NCBI GenBank assembly: GCA_017302355.1
Contig: JAFLDQ010000086.1
Coordinates: 1 to 14,125 of the forward strand
DNA from: Dechloromonas sp.
Lineage (GTDB): Bacteria; Pseudomonadota; Gammaproteobacteria; Burkholderiales; Rhodocyclaceae
DNA: 14,125 nucleotides
Direction of reading: 5' to 3'
A model generated the notes under the pieces. That model ran no database searches, had not been told where the DNA came from, and saw only the letters and a list, made by a program, of their open reading frames with translations. Each line of letters opens with the position of its first letter. Positions within the stretch are counted from its first letter, which is position 1. Of the stretch, positions 7,991-14,125 are shown in pieces. The translations under genes were made by a program, and so were the position numbers.

Positions 7991-9081
7991 GTCGCCCTCC
8001 CGAGCCAGGCGCGTTCGGCCTCGAAGTGCGTCCGGTAACCGCTCGTCTGATCGTACTGGTGGCGCACGCGCGTGACGTAGAAGCCGTCGCCCTCGAACAG
8101 CGGGCTGACGCGCTCGAGGCGCAGCAGGCTGCCGACACGGATCGCCGTATTGCCGTCGGCGACGCCGCTGACGCTGACGAAGCGCCGCGCCCGCCCAAGC
8201 AGTGCCGCGCTCGCCATGGCGCTGGCCTCGGCGTCGGCCAGCGGCACGTCGCGCACGCGGTAGCTGACGCGCTCGCCGAAGGCGCGCTGCAGCACCTGCG
8301 CGCCATGCGTGTTGCCCTGGGCTTCGGCAGCGATCGCGCCAGCGTCGGCGTCCTCGTCGATGGCGTCCTGGTCGGCGTCGTCGAAGCCGCCGACGACGAC
8401 CTTGCTGCGCTGCTGCGCCAGATCGGCGCGCAGACGTACCTGCAGCAGATTGCTGCCCTGGATCAGCGTCAGCGCATTGCCGCCGCGCTTGTCGCGCGTC
8501 GCCATGTGCAGGGCATCGCCGTCTACCCAGACCTCGGCGGCGAGCCGCCGGGCACGCTCGCGCAGGAAAGCGAGGTCGCTCTGGTTCCATTGCTGCGCCA
8601 GCGGCCAGGTCGGCCCGGCGACGTCGGCGAGCGCGCGCAGGCCGTGTTCGCCGGCAATCTGCTGCACGAGGTCGGCCTCGCTGACGTTCTCGTAGGTCTT
8701 GAAACGGCGCGTCATGCGCAGGTCCATCAGGCGGTCCTCGGCCAGGCAGACGACCTCGGGCGCCCTGCCCTGCGCCATCGACAGCTCGAGCGCGCTGAGC
8801 TTGCCGACAAACATCTCGGTGCGCGCGTCGCTCGGACCCATCGCCACGCGCAACTCCTTGCCGAAGTCGAGGACAAGGCCGTCGAGCCAGTTGAGCTGTT
8901 CGTTCTGCTCACCGGCGCGCGGCCCGACGGCAACGAAGGTCGCCAGCAGACGGCGCAGGCCATGCTGGTCCTCGTCCACCTGCAGCAGACAGACGTCGCG
9001 CGCCAGTTCGGCGTTCGCCCGCCCATCGACCGTGATCTCGGGGATCGTCGATGCCTGCAGGGGAGTCGGGATCAGTGGCAT
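7987..9081 (-). CDS. Late control gene D-like spike hub (gp27/gpD; VgrG N-terminal part)
   Basis: This 364-residue protein resembles phage late control gene D protein and the N-terminal half of VgrG, which form the pseudo-hexameric hub linking tube to spike. Supporting features: an N-terminal MPLIPTPLQASTIPEITVDG beta segment; DFGKELRVAMGPSDA followed by FVGKLSALE; a LRMTRRFKTYENVSEADLVQ segment leading into a helix; WNQSDLAFLRERARRLAAEV, the typical gpD 'S-D-x-x-F-L-R-x-R-A' motif; and an acidic insertion at about 230-250 (DDADQDAIDEDADAG). The C-terminus has FYVTRVRHQYDQTSGYRTHF, characteristic of the family. Length is normal. Its stop overlaps the start of the OB-fold spike gene. Confidence 0.93.
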   Translation of the reverse strand: MPLIPTPLQASTIPEITVDGRANAELARDVCLLQVDEDQHGLRRLLATFVAVGPRAGEQNEQLNWLDGLVLDFGKELRVAMGPSDARTEMFVGKLSALELSMAQGRAPEVVCLAEDRLMDLRMTRRFKTYENVSEADLVQQIAGEHGLRALADVAGPTWPLAQQWNQSDLAFLRERARRLAAEVWVDGDALHMATRDKRGGNALTLIQGSNLLQVRLRADLAQQRSKVVVGGFDDADQDAIDEDADAGAIAAEAQGNTHGAQVLQRAFGERVSYRVRDVPLADAEASAMASAALLGRARRFVSVSGVADGNTAIRVGSLLRLERVSPLFEGDGFYVTRVRHQYDQTSGYRTHFEAERAWLGRAT

Positions 9082-9117
9082 GTTCTCGGTCTCGCGGTCC
9101 GCTTCTCGATTCTCGAC

Positions 9118-9300
9118 TCAGTCGTCGAAACCCCAGGCCTCGACGCGCGCCGCCAACTGGGCGTCGCGACGCGCCAGTTCCTGCCAGCGCTGCAGGGCCT
9201 CGGCCGATGCCTCGTCGCGCGCGTGCTCGCCGCCAGCAGCGCCGGCACCGCCCGCGTCCACCTCGATTTCAGCGTTGACTTCCCCGATTTCGATTGGCAT
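9118..9300 (-). CDS. DUF5908-like small eCIS protein
   Basis: This 60-residue protein starts MPIEIGEVNAEIEVDAGG, close to the MPIEI-x-EL-x-I/V pattern of DUF5908 peptides that sit just before the spike gene in many eCIS loci. After a Gly/Ala linker, residues 27-55 are a predicted amphipathic helix (ALQRWQELARRDAQLAARVE) ending GFDD. ATG at 9300 is preceded by AAGGAAGAG, a good ribosome-binding site. The 36 bp to the gpD-like start contain a short tandem TCGAGAA repeat. The family's function is unknown; position suggests a hub or tube accessory role. It is the most upstream intact gene of the operon in this window. Confidence 0.8.
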   Translation of the reverse strand: MPIEIGEVNAEIEVDAGGAGAAGGEHARDEASAEALQRWQELARRDAQLAARVEAWGFDD

Positions 9301-9412
9301 GTCTCTTCCTTTGTCACGGGTTGCGGCGCGCGCGCCTGCCCCGGCAACCGCAGTCGCCGGAGATCGTGCTGCGCGCGACGCTGGCCGTCGTCACCGGCGC
9401 CGCGCCGCTGGC
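9301..9412. other. Junction between eCIS operon and methyltransferase remnant
   Basis: The 112 bases between the DUF5908-like start and the first methyltransferase-like codon contain no complete gene. On the minus strand one frame ends with TGA at 9314-9316, and its roughly 30 preceding codons have almost only G or C in third position (peptide end ...STISGDCGCRGRRARRNP). It could be the C-terminus of the missing upstream eCIS gene. I recognise no family in it, and no promoter, insertion-sequence end or target duplication is visible. Confidence 0.45.
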
Positions 9413-11461
9413 GAACCGGAAGTCATCAAGGCCTTCCGCGACACCTGGGAACTGGGCATCCATTCGTATTTGAGCTACCTGCGCGACCGCCTGCTGGTCG
9501 CCAAGGAGTTATTGAGCGAATCGGGTTCGTGCTTCGTGCAGATCAGCGACGAGAACGTGCATCTGGTGCGCTGTTTGATGGATGAGGTGTTTGGGAGTGA
9601 GAATTTCTGCGCCTTCATTACCGTGCGCAAAACGACCAGCGATGGCAGCAGCCTGCTCGGCGCCACCTGTGATTACGTGCTTTGGTATGGCCGTAACCGG
9701 GAAGAGGTTGAGCGCAAATGCCATACCTTGTACGCCCCGCGCAGCGACGATGCCGACAGCCGCTACGATCAGGTAATGCTGGCTGACGGCAGCACACGCG
9801 CGGCAACATCCGAAGAGAAACTGGATGAACGGAAATTGCCGGAGGGGGCGAGGCTATACCAACTTGGTGACATGACCAGTTCCCGGCCAGCTGGCGCTGG
9901 CGATGTCAAAGAATTCCTATGGCAAGGCCAGCGATTCACACCGGGAAATGGCACCTTCAAGACTACGTTAGGCGGACTGGAAAAGCTTGCCGCGGTGGAT
10001 CGTTTGCAAATTACGGGAAACGGCAAGCTGCGCTATCGCCGTTTCAAAGATGATTTTGGCTTTACGCCCATCAATAATCTTTGGTCCGACATTAGCGGGG
10101 CAGTGCAAAGCCGCTCCGACCCCAAGGTTTATGTGGTGCAAAGCTCCACGGCCTTGGTTGAGCGCTGCATGCTGCTCGCCACCGACCCCGGCGACCTCGT
10201 GCTCGACCCGACCTGCGGTTCAGGCACCACGGCCTATGTCGCCGAGCAATGGGGCCGGCGCTGGATCACCACCGACACCTCGCGCGTCGCGCTCAATATC
10301 GCCAAGACGCGGCTGATGACCGCCACTTTCCCGTGGTACGCGCTGAAGGACGAAAAAGCCGGTTTGCAGCGCGAGGTCTGGGATGTGCGCCACGGTTTCG
10401 ATTACAAGACGGTGCAGCGCGTCACCCTCGGTTCGCTGGCCAACGACGAGCCACCGGAGGAAGTCACGCTGTTCGACCTTCCTGCGGTCGACAAGAAAAA
10501 ACTGCGCATTTCCGGGCCGTTCACGGTCGAAACCTTGCAGAGCTTCGAGCCGCTGGCGCCGGAGGCGGTGGACGAGGCCAGCCTCGACAGCGAGCGGCTG
10601 GAGGCTTTCCAGCATCGCGTTTTCGAGCATCTGAAATCGGCCGGGGTGAAGAACGGACAACGCAACGAGAACGCGGTTTTTGTCCGTATCGACCCGTTGA
10701 CCGCCGACTATCTGCACGCCGAAGGCTATTACGACACGGCGGAGGGCGAGCAGAAGGCCTACATCCACCTCGGCCCGCAGTTCGCGCCGGTGAGCAAGGC
10801 GGCGGTGAACGAGGCGGTGAAGGCCTGCCGCCAGCGTGGCGATGCGCAGTGGCTGCTGATCCTCGGCTTCGCCTTCGAGTCGGACGTGGAAAACTCGGTG
10901 CAGAATCAGCGCGCCGGCGCTTTCCGCGTGGACAAGGTGCGCATGCACGACGACCTGCTGCAAGCCGGCCTGACCAGGAAGGACAAGAAGGCGGCGACCT
11001 TCGTGACCATCGGCGAGCCGGACATCGCCATCAACCGCGTTGCCCTCACCCCCGGCCCCTCTCCCGCGAGTGGGCGAGGGGAGTGCGTGGTGGTCGAAAT
11101 TCGCGGCCTGGACATCTACGACCCGATCAGGGACGAGGTGAAAGCCCGCTCGGTGGCCGACATCGCCTACTGGGTAGTCGACGACGACTACGACGGCGCC
11201 AATTTCATGGTCCGTCAGGTATTCTTCTGCGGCGGCGACAAGGACGATTTCGACAAATGGAAACGCGGCCTTTCCGATCTCGCCAGGACCAGGACCCGGA
11301 AGAAGGTGGAAAACACCCTGAGAATCGAACTGGATGACGAAGCCTTCGACCGCCTTTACGGCTTTGTCTCGCATCCCATCCCGGTCAAGACCGGCAAGAG
11401 GGTGGCGGTGCGCGTCGTCAGCCAGTTCGGCGAAGAATCGACCAAAATATCAACTTTGTGA
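9413..11461 (+). pseudogene. Site-specific DNA methyltransferase (type III Mod-like), N-terminally truncated
   Basis: The frame carries 682 residues of a DNA methyltransferase related to type III Mod proteins. Recognisable homology starts at EPEVIKAFRDTWELGIHSYL and continues through SESGSCFVQISDENVHLVRC. The S-adenosylmethionine-binding motif I is present at about residues 265-275 (LDPTCGSGTTAYVAEQWG), after the target-handling part, as in beta-class order. The DPPY catalytic motif, which in this order lies N-terminal, is absent, and no start codon with a ribosome-binding site lies at the beginning of homology. The open frame continues upstream to 8699 only as antisense of eCIS genes. Bases about 9590-10150 are visibly more AT-rich than their surroundings. 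An in-frame REP-like insert lies at 11042-11083. The fragment is probably inactive, and no restriction subunit is present. Confidence 0.85.
11042..11083. repeat. REP-like palindromic element inside the methyltransferase frame
   Basis: The sequence contains arms CCCCTCTCCC (11056-11065) and GGGCGAGGGG (11072-11081) around a 6-base loop, with 9 of 10 pairs matching, preceded by CCCTCACCCCCGG. This is the widespread proteobacterial element whose translations read ALTPGPSPASGRGE on one strand and SPRPLAGEGPGVRA on the other, both visible here. It adds 14 codons without breaking the frame. Only one copy is seen in the window. Confidence 0.8.
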
Positions 11462-11468
11462 GACTGCC

Positions 11469-12071
11469 ATGACCGTCACCCCCTGCCGCCTGCGTCTGAA
11501 AATCACCCTTGAAGGCTCGGAGCCCGCCATCTGGCGCCGCGTCGAGGTCAACGACAACCTGACTTTCTTCCAGTTGCACCGGGTCATCCAGCAGGCGATG
11601 GGCTGGGGGGACTATCACCTGCACGAATTCGACGTGGCGCGCCAGCGGGTGGGAACGCGCAGCGCCGAGGACGCCATGTTCATGGAGCGCGACGAGATCA
11701 TCCCCGAGCGCAGCACCCGGCTTGGCCAGTTGCTCGGGAGGCGCAGGAAGTTCCGCTACTGGTACGACTTCGGCGATGACTGGTGGCACACGATTGCCGT
11801 AGAAAAACACCTGCCAGCCGACCCGGCGGCGGCGCCCGCCCAACTGGTGGCCGGCGAGAATGCCTGCCCGCCTGAGGATTGCGGGGGTATCTGGGGTTAC
11901 GCCGATCTCCTCGACACCCTCGCCGACCCGGACCATGAGGGACACGAAGACGCCAAGGACTGGCTCGGCGGGGATTTCGATCCGACGGCGTTCGACCTGG
12001 CGGCCCACGCCAAACGCGTTGCCGCCACGGTCAGGAAAGCGGTGCAGGCAAAAAAAGACGCGCCAGAGTAA
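11469..12071 (+). CDS. Plasmid pRiA4b ORF-3 family protein
   Basis: This 200-residue protein belongs to the pRiA4b ORF-3 family (PF07929). Near the N-terminus it has LRLKITLEGSEPAIWRRVEV, then FFQLHRVIQQAMGWGDYHLH with EF following, and later FRYWYDFGDDWWHTIAVEK and the CPPEDCGGIWGY motif, all hallmarks of the family. The C-terminus is a Lys/Ala helix. ATG at 11469, 7 bp after the methyltransferase stop, is preferred over the upstream in-frame ATG at 11334, because the family starts at PCRLRLKI and the extension is a shadow of the methyltransferase. There is no clear ribosome-binding site, so coupling to the upstream frame is likely. The molecular function is unknown; members often occur in mobile and defence-rich regions. 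Confidence 0.93.
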   Translation: MTVTPCRLRLKITLEGSEPAIWRRVEVNDNLTFFQLHRVIQQAMGWGDYHLHEFDVARQRVGTRSAEDAMFMERDEIIPERSTRLGQLLGRRRKFRYWYDFGDDWWHTIAVEKHLPADPAAAPAQLVAGENACPPEDCGGIWGYADLLDTLADPDHEGHEDAKDWLGGDFDPTAFDLAAHAKRVAATVRKAVQAKKDAPE

Positions 12072-12100
12072 AATCGTGTTTTTGTTTTCGGATGAGAGGG
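12069..12100 (+). promoter_or_regulatory. Possible -10 element and ribosome-binding site for yebC
   Basis: The 33-bp gap before yebC has a TAAAAT box at 12069-12074 overlapping the pRiA4b-like stop, then a T-rich stretch, then GAGAGGG just upstream of the ATG. No convincing -35 box is seen at 16-18 bp spacing. The ribosome-binding site is clear; the promoter is tentative. Confidence 0.3.
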
Positions 12101-12104
12101 CGCC

Positions 12105-12830
12105 ATGGCCGGACATTCCAAATGGGCCAATATCCAGCACCGCAAGGGCCGCCAGGATGAAAAGCGCGGCGCCGCCTTCTCGCGGGTGGCCAAGGAAATC
12201 ACCGTCGCCGCGAAGATGGGCGGCGGCGATCCCGGCTTCAACCCGCGTCTGCGCCTCGCGGTCGACAAGGCCAAGGGGGTCAATATGCCCAAGGACAAGA
12301 TCGACAACGCGATCAAGAAGGGCACCGGCGAACTCGAGGGAGTCGAATACGTCGAGGTCCGCTACGAAGGCTACGGCATCGGCGGCGCGGCGATCATGGT
12401 CGACTGCCTGACCGACAACAAGGTGCGCACGGTGGCGGAGGTTCGCCATGCCTTCTCCAAGTACGGCGGCAACCTTGGCAGCGATGGCTGCGTCGCCTTC
12501 CAGTTCAGGCACTGCGGCCAGATGATCTTCGCTCCCGGCGCCGACGAGGCGGCGCTGATGGATGCCGCGATCGAAGCCGGAGCCGACGATGTGGCAAGCA
12601 ATGAAGACGGTTCGCTCGAGGTCATCACCGCCCCGGCCGAATTCATGGCGGTCAAGGATGCGCTGGAAGCCGCCGGTTTCAAGGCGGAATTCGGCGAGGT
12701 GACGATGAAGCCGGAAGGCGAAACCGTCCTCGCCGGCGACGAGGCGATCCGCATGCAGAAGCTGCTCGACGCGCTGGAGAACCTCGACGACGTGCAGGAA
12801 ATCCACACCACGGCGGTCATCGAAGAGTAG
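12105..12830 (+). CDS. yebC: YebC/PmpR (TACO1) family protein
   Basis: This 241-residue protein is full length and matches the highly conserved YebC family. The N-terminus [20 protein letters not shown] is diagnostic, followed by [53 protein letters not shown] and [14 protein letters not shown]. Family members have been described as DNA-binding regulators (PmpR of Pseudomonas aeruginosa) and, for related proteins, as factors acting on translation of difficult sequences; which applies here cannot be read from the sequence. ATG at 12105 has GAGAGGG upstream. In many betaproteobacteria yebC is followed by ruvC; here it is followed by an exported protein gene and a transporter. It looks like resident core chromosome, unlike the genes to its left. 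Confidence 0.97.
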   Translation: MAGHSKWANIQHRKGRQDEKRGAAFSRVAKEITVAAKMGGGDPGFNPRLRLAVDKAKGVNMPKDKIDNAIKKGTGELEGVEYVEVRYEGYGIGGAAIMVDCLTDNKVRTVAEVRHAFSKYGGNLGSDGCVAFQFRHCGQMIFAPGADEAALMDAAIEAGADDVASNEDGSLEVITAPAEFMAVKDALEAAGFKAEFGEVTMKPEGETVLAGDEAIRMQKLLDALENLDDVQEIHTTAVIEE

Positions 12831-12855
12831 GCGGATGGCACTTTCAGGAACGATG

Positions 12856-13302
12856 ATGAACAAGCGAACCCTCCTTTGCGGCGCGATCGGCCTCGCCATG
12901 AGCCTGGCGGCGTCGGCTGCCGAACTGTCCTGCCCCGACCCGGCGACGCTGGTCCAGGTGAACGGCTGCCCGCCGGATGAAGAACTGAAGATCACCTATA
13001 GCGGCTTCTGCAGCGATAACGCCAAGGCCTATGCCAATCAGACCGATTCGTGCATCCGTTACGAAGACTACCGCGCCATGAAGAACATCGCGCTGTGGGA
13101 ATCCGCCGACGGCGCCTTCGACGGCTACATTTCGTGTGACCTGCCGCCCGCCCGGGTCAAGGCGCTGCGGCCGGCCGGGATGACGCTGGAAAGGCAGGGC
13201 AAGCTGAACAAGGTGGTCTGCGGCTACGACAAGGGAATCCGGCTGACCCATCGCACCAGGGCGAACTGCACCGTCGCCAACGCGCGGGCGACTTGCGACT
13301 GA
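12856..13302 (+). CDS. Exported small cysteine-rich protein of unknown function
   Basis: ATG at 12856 gives 148 residues and has AGGAA five bases upstream; the adjacent ATG at 12853 and one at 12835 are in frame but worse placed. The N-terminus is a classical Sec signal peptide: MNKR, a hydrophobic core LLCGAIGLAMSLAASA, with likely cleavage near ASA/AELS. The mature part of about 127 residues has eight cysteines, an even number that could form four disulfides in the periplasm. It is soluble in character with no membrane segment, and ends in NCTVANARATCD. I do not recognise the family. It follows yebC by 25 bp and may share its transcript. Confidence 0.82.
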   Translation: MNKRTLLCGAIGLAMSLAASAAELSCPDPATLVQVNGCPPDEELKITYSGFCSDNAKAYANQTDSCIRYEDYRAMKNIALWESADGAFDGYISCDLPPARVKALRPAGMTLERQGKLNKVVCGYDKGIRLTHRTRANCTVANARATCD

Positions 13303-13305
13303 CCT

Positions 13306-13326
13306 GGCCGGCGCGCGCAGCCGGCC
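13306..13326. terminator. Perfect 7-bp inverted repeat downstream of the exported protein gene
   Basis: GGCCGGC and GCCGGCC flank a 7-base loop four bases after the stop codon, giving a strong GC hairpin. There is no T-run after it, so it is not a canonical intrinsic terminator. It lies directly before the transporter start and could attenuate readthrough or stabilise the upstream mRNA. Confidence 0.3.
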
Positions 13327-13333
13327 CGCTCTG

Positions 13334-14125
13334 ATGCAGCGCCTCTACCCCTTCCTTTTCGTCTTTCTGTGGAGCACCGGCTTCATCGGCGCCAAGTACG
13401 GGCTGCCCTACGCCGGCCCGCTGTCCTTCCTGCTCGCGCGCTACGGCCTGGTTATCGCCCTGATGACGGTGATCGCGCTGGCCACCCGCGCGCCGTGGCC
13501 ACAGGAGCCGGCGCAGTGGCTGCACATCGCGGTTTCCGGGATCCTGGTTCATGCGGTCTACCTCGGCGGCGTCTTCGTCGCGATCAAGCACGGACTGCCG
13601 GCCGGCGTCACCGCGCTGGTGGTCGGCATGCAGCCGCTGTTGACCGCCATCGGCGCTGGCTGGCTGCTCGGCGAAGCGGTCAGCGGCCGGCAGTGGGCCG
13701 GGCTGGCGCTTGGCTTCGCCGGCGTCGGTCTGGTGGTTTCGGGGAAGTTCGGCGACGGCGCGGCGCTCGGGCCGATGCTGATTCCGGCGCTCGTCGCGCT
13801 GCTCGGCATCACCGCCGGAACGCTCTACCAGAAGCGCTTCTGCGCGCGGTTTGATCTGCGCACCGGTTCGGTGATTCAATTCGTGCCAACGGCGATCGTG
13901 ACCGCGATTGCCATCGCCTGGTTCGAGGAATTCCACATCGAATGGACTCCCGATTTCATCTTCGCCCTCGGCTGGCTGGTCCTGGTGCTCTCGCTCGCCG
14001 CGATCAGCCTGCTCAATCTGCTGATCCGCCGCGGTAGCGCGGTCAATGTGGCCAGCCTGTTCTATCTGACGCCCATCTCGACGGCGGTGATCGCCTGGGC
14101 GGTTTTTGGCGAAAAACTGACGTTG
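13334..14125 (+). CDS. EamA/DMT-family transporter, N-terminal 264 residues (runs off right edge)
   Basis: The frame starts MQRLYPFLFVFLWSTGFIGA and is open to the end of the window. It shows repeated hydrophobic helices (at least eight visible) and family-typical features: the W-S-T-G-F-I-G-A-K-Y first helix, MQPLLTAIGAGWLLGEAVSG at the end of the first EamA repeat, and NVASLFYLTPISTAVIAWAV followed by FGEKLT in the second. EamA proteins usually have ten helices and about 290 residues, so only the last helix is missing. They are inner-membrane drug/metabolite exporters or permeases; the substrate cannot be predicted. ATG at 13334 has no obvious ribosome-binding site. No damage is seen. Confidence 0.92.
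   Translation, partial: MQRLYPFLFVFLWSTGFIGAKYGLPYAGPLSFLLARYGLVIALMTVIALATRAPWPQEPAQWLHIAVSGILVHAVYLGGVFVAIKHGLPAGVTALVVGMQPLLTAIGAGWLLGEAVSGRQWAGLALGFAGVGLVVSGKFGDGAALGPMLIPALVALLGITAGTLYQKRFCARFDLRTGSVIQFVPTAIVTAIAIAWFEEFHIEWTPDFIFALGWLVLVLSLAAISLLNLLIRRGSAVNVASLFYLTPISTAVIAWAVFGEKLTL

Larger units (their letters stand above)
1..9300 (-). other. Partial eCIS baseplate/spike operon
   Basis: Eight consecutive minus-strand genes encode baseplate and spike parts of a phage-tail-like contractile injection system. Four junctions overlap: 7987-7990, 7319-7325, 5478-5481 and 609-612. The other three gaps are 9, 36 and 49 bp, so one polycistronic mRNA is likely. Split spike genes, a DUF5908-like peptide and TIGR02243/TIGR02242-type proteins together point to the eCIS lineage (Afp/PVC/MAC-like) rather than a type VI secretion system or an ordinary prophage; no T6SS Tss genes, capsid, terminase or integrase are present. 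The operon continues beyond the left edge. On its upstream side it is cut by the methyltransferase junction near 9410, so its promoter and the tube and sheath genes are not seen. The eCIS assignment is family knowledge applied to visible motifs. Confidence 0.88.

Noticed and set aside
7991..8590. N-terminal extension of the OB-fold spike protein
   Set aside because: It overlaps the well-supported gpD-like gene and is Arg/Ala-rich without motif; ATG at 7990 gives the expected OB-fold start and ATGA coupling.
1..9300. Type VI secretion system or ordinary prophage tail
   Set aside because: The spike is split into gpD and gpV genes, DUF5908-like and TIGR02243-type genes are present, and there is no TssJLM, ClpV, capsid, terminase or integrase; this fits an eCIS better.
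8699..9412. Plus-strand upstream part of the methyltransferase open frame
   Set aside because: It is antisense to the gpD-like and DUF5908-like genes, Ser/Arg-rich, and shows no methyltransferase motif, so it is an accidental fusion of open frames, not a 920-residue protein.
11056..11081. Intrinsic terminator
   Set aside because: The GC hairpin lies inside an open coding frame and has no T-run; it fits a REP-like repeat better.
11334..11468. Upstream in-frame start for the pRiA4b ORF-3 gene
   Set aside because: The 45 extra codons overlap the conserved methyltransferase C-terminus in another frame; family members begin near the ATG at 11469.

Overview
This is a GC-rich window with strong G/C third-position bias. 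The proteins look betaproteobacterial, probably Rhodocyclales (Accumulibacter/Dechloromonas-like). That placement rests on overall protein character and the YebC sequence and is an inference, not a database result.

Region 1 (1-9300, minus strand) is one compact operon encoding the baseplate and spike half of a phage-tail-like extracellular contractile injection system (eCIS). In transcription order it holds: a DUF5908-like small protein; a gpD/gp27-like spike hub; a gpV/gp5-like OB-fold spike; a 615-residue eCIS-associated protein with a long hydrophobic segment; a gp25/GPW-like baseplate wedge; a baseplate-J-like wedge protein (TIGR02243 type); a phage-tail-protein (TIGR02242/P2 gpI-like) subunit with an N-terminal propeller-like region; and an unidentified eCIS-type protein that runs off the left edge. 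Four junctions are short ATGA or ATGGTGA overlaps, typical of translational coupling. Sheath, tube, LysM, PAAR tip, ATPase, cap, tape measure, fibre and cargo genes are not in the window.

Region 2 (about 9300-12071) is a breakpoint followed by a defence-type remnant on the plus strand. The eCIS operon stops abruptly on its upstream side. Within about 110 bp a divergently oriented DNA methyltransferase reading frame begins, already inside its domain and without its N-terminal catalytic part. This methyltransferase carries an in-frame palindromic REP-like element and is followed 7 bp later by a pRiA4b ORF-3-like gene. The junction is either a real rearrangement or an assembly chimera.

Region 3 (12105-14125, plus strand) is ordinary chromosome: yebC, a small exported cysteine-rich protein of unknown function, and the first 264 codons of an EamA/DMT-family transporter that runs off the right edge.

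The most interesting item is the 615-residue protein encoded between the spike and gp25. Its hydrophobic segment makes it a candidate membrane tether for the injection system, comparable in concept to membrane-associated CIS of Streptomyces and cyanobacteria. No RNA genes, CRISPR arrays or insertion-sequence ends were seen.
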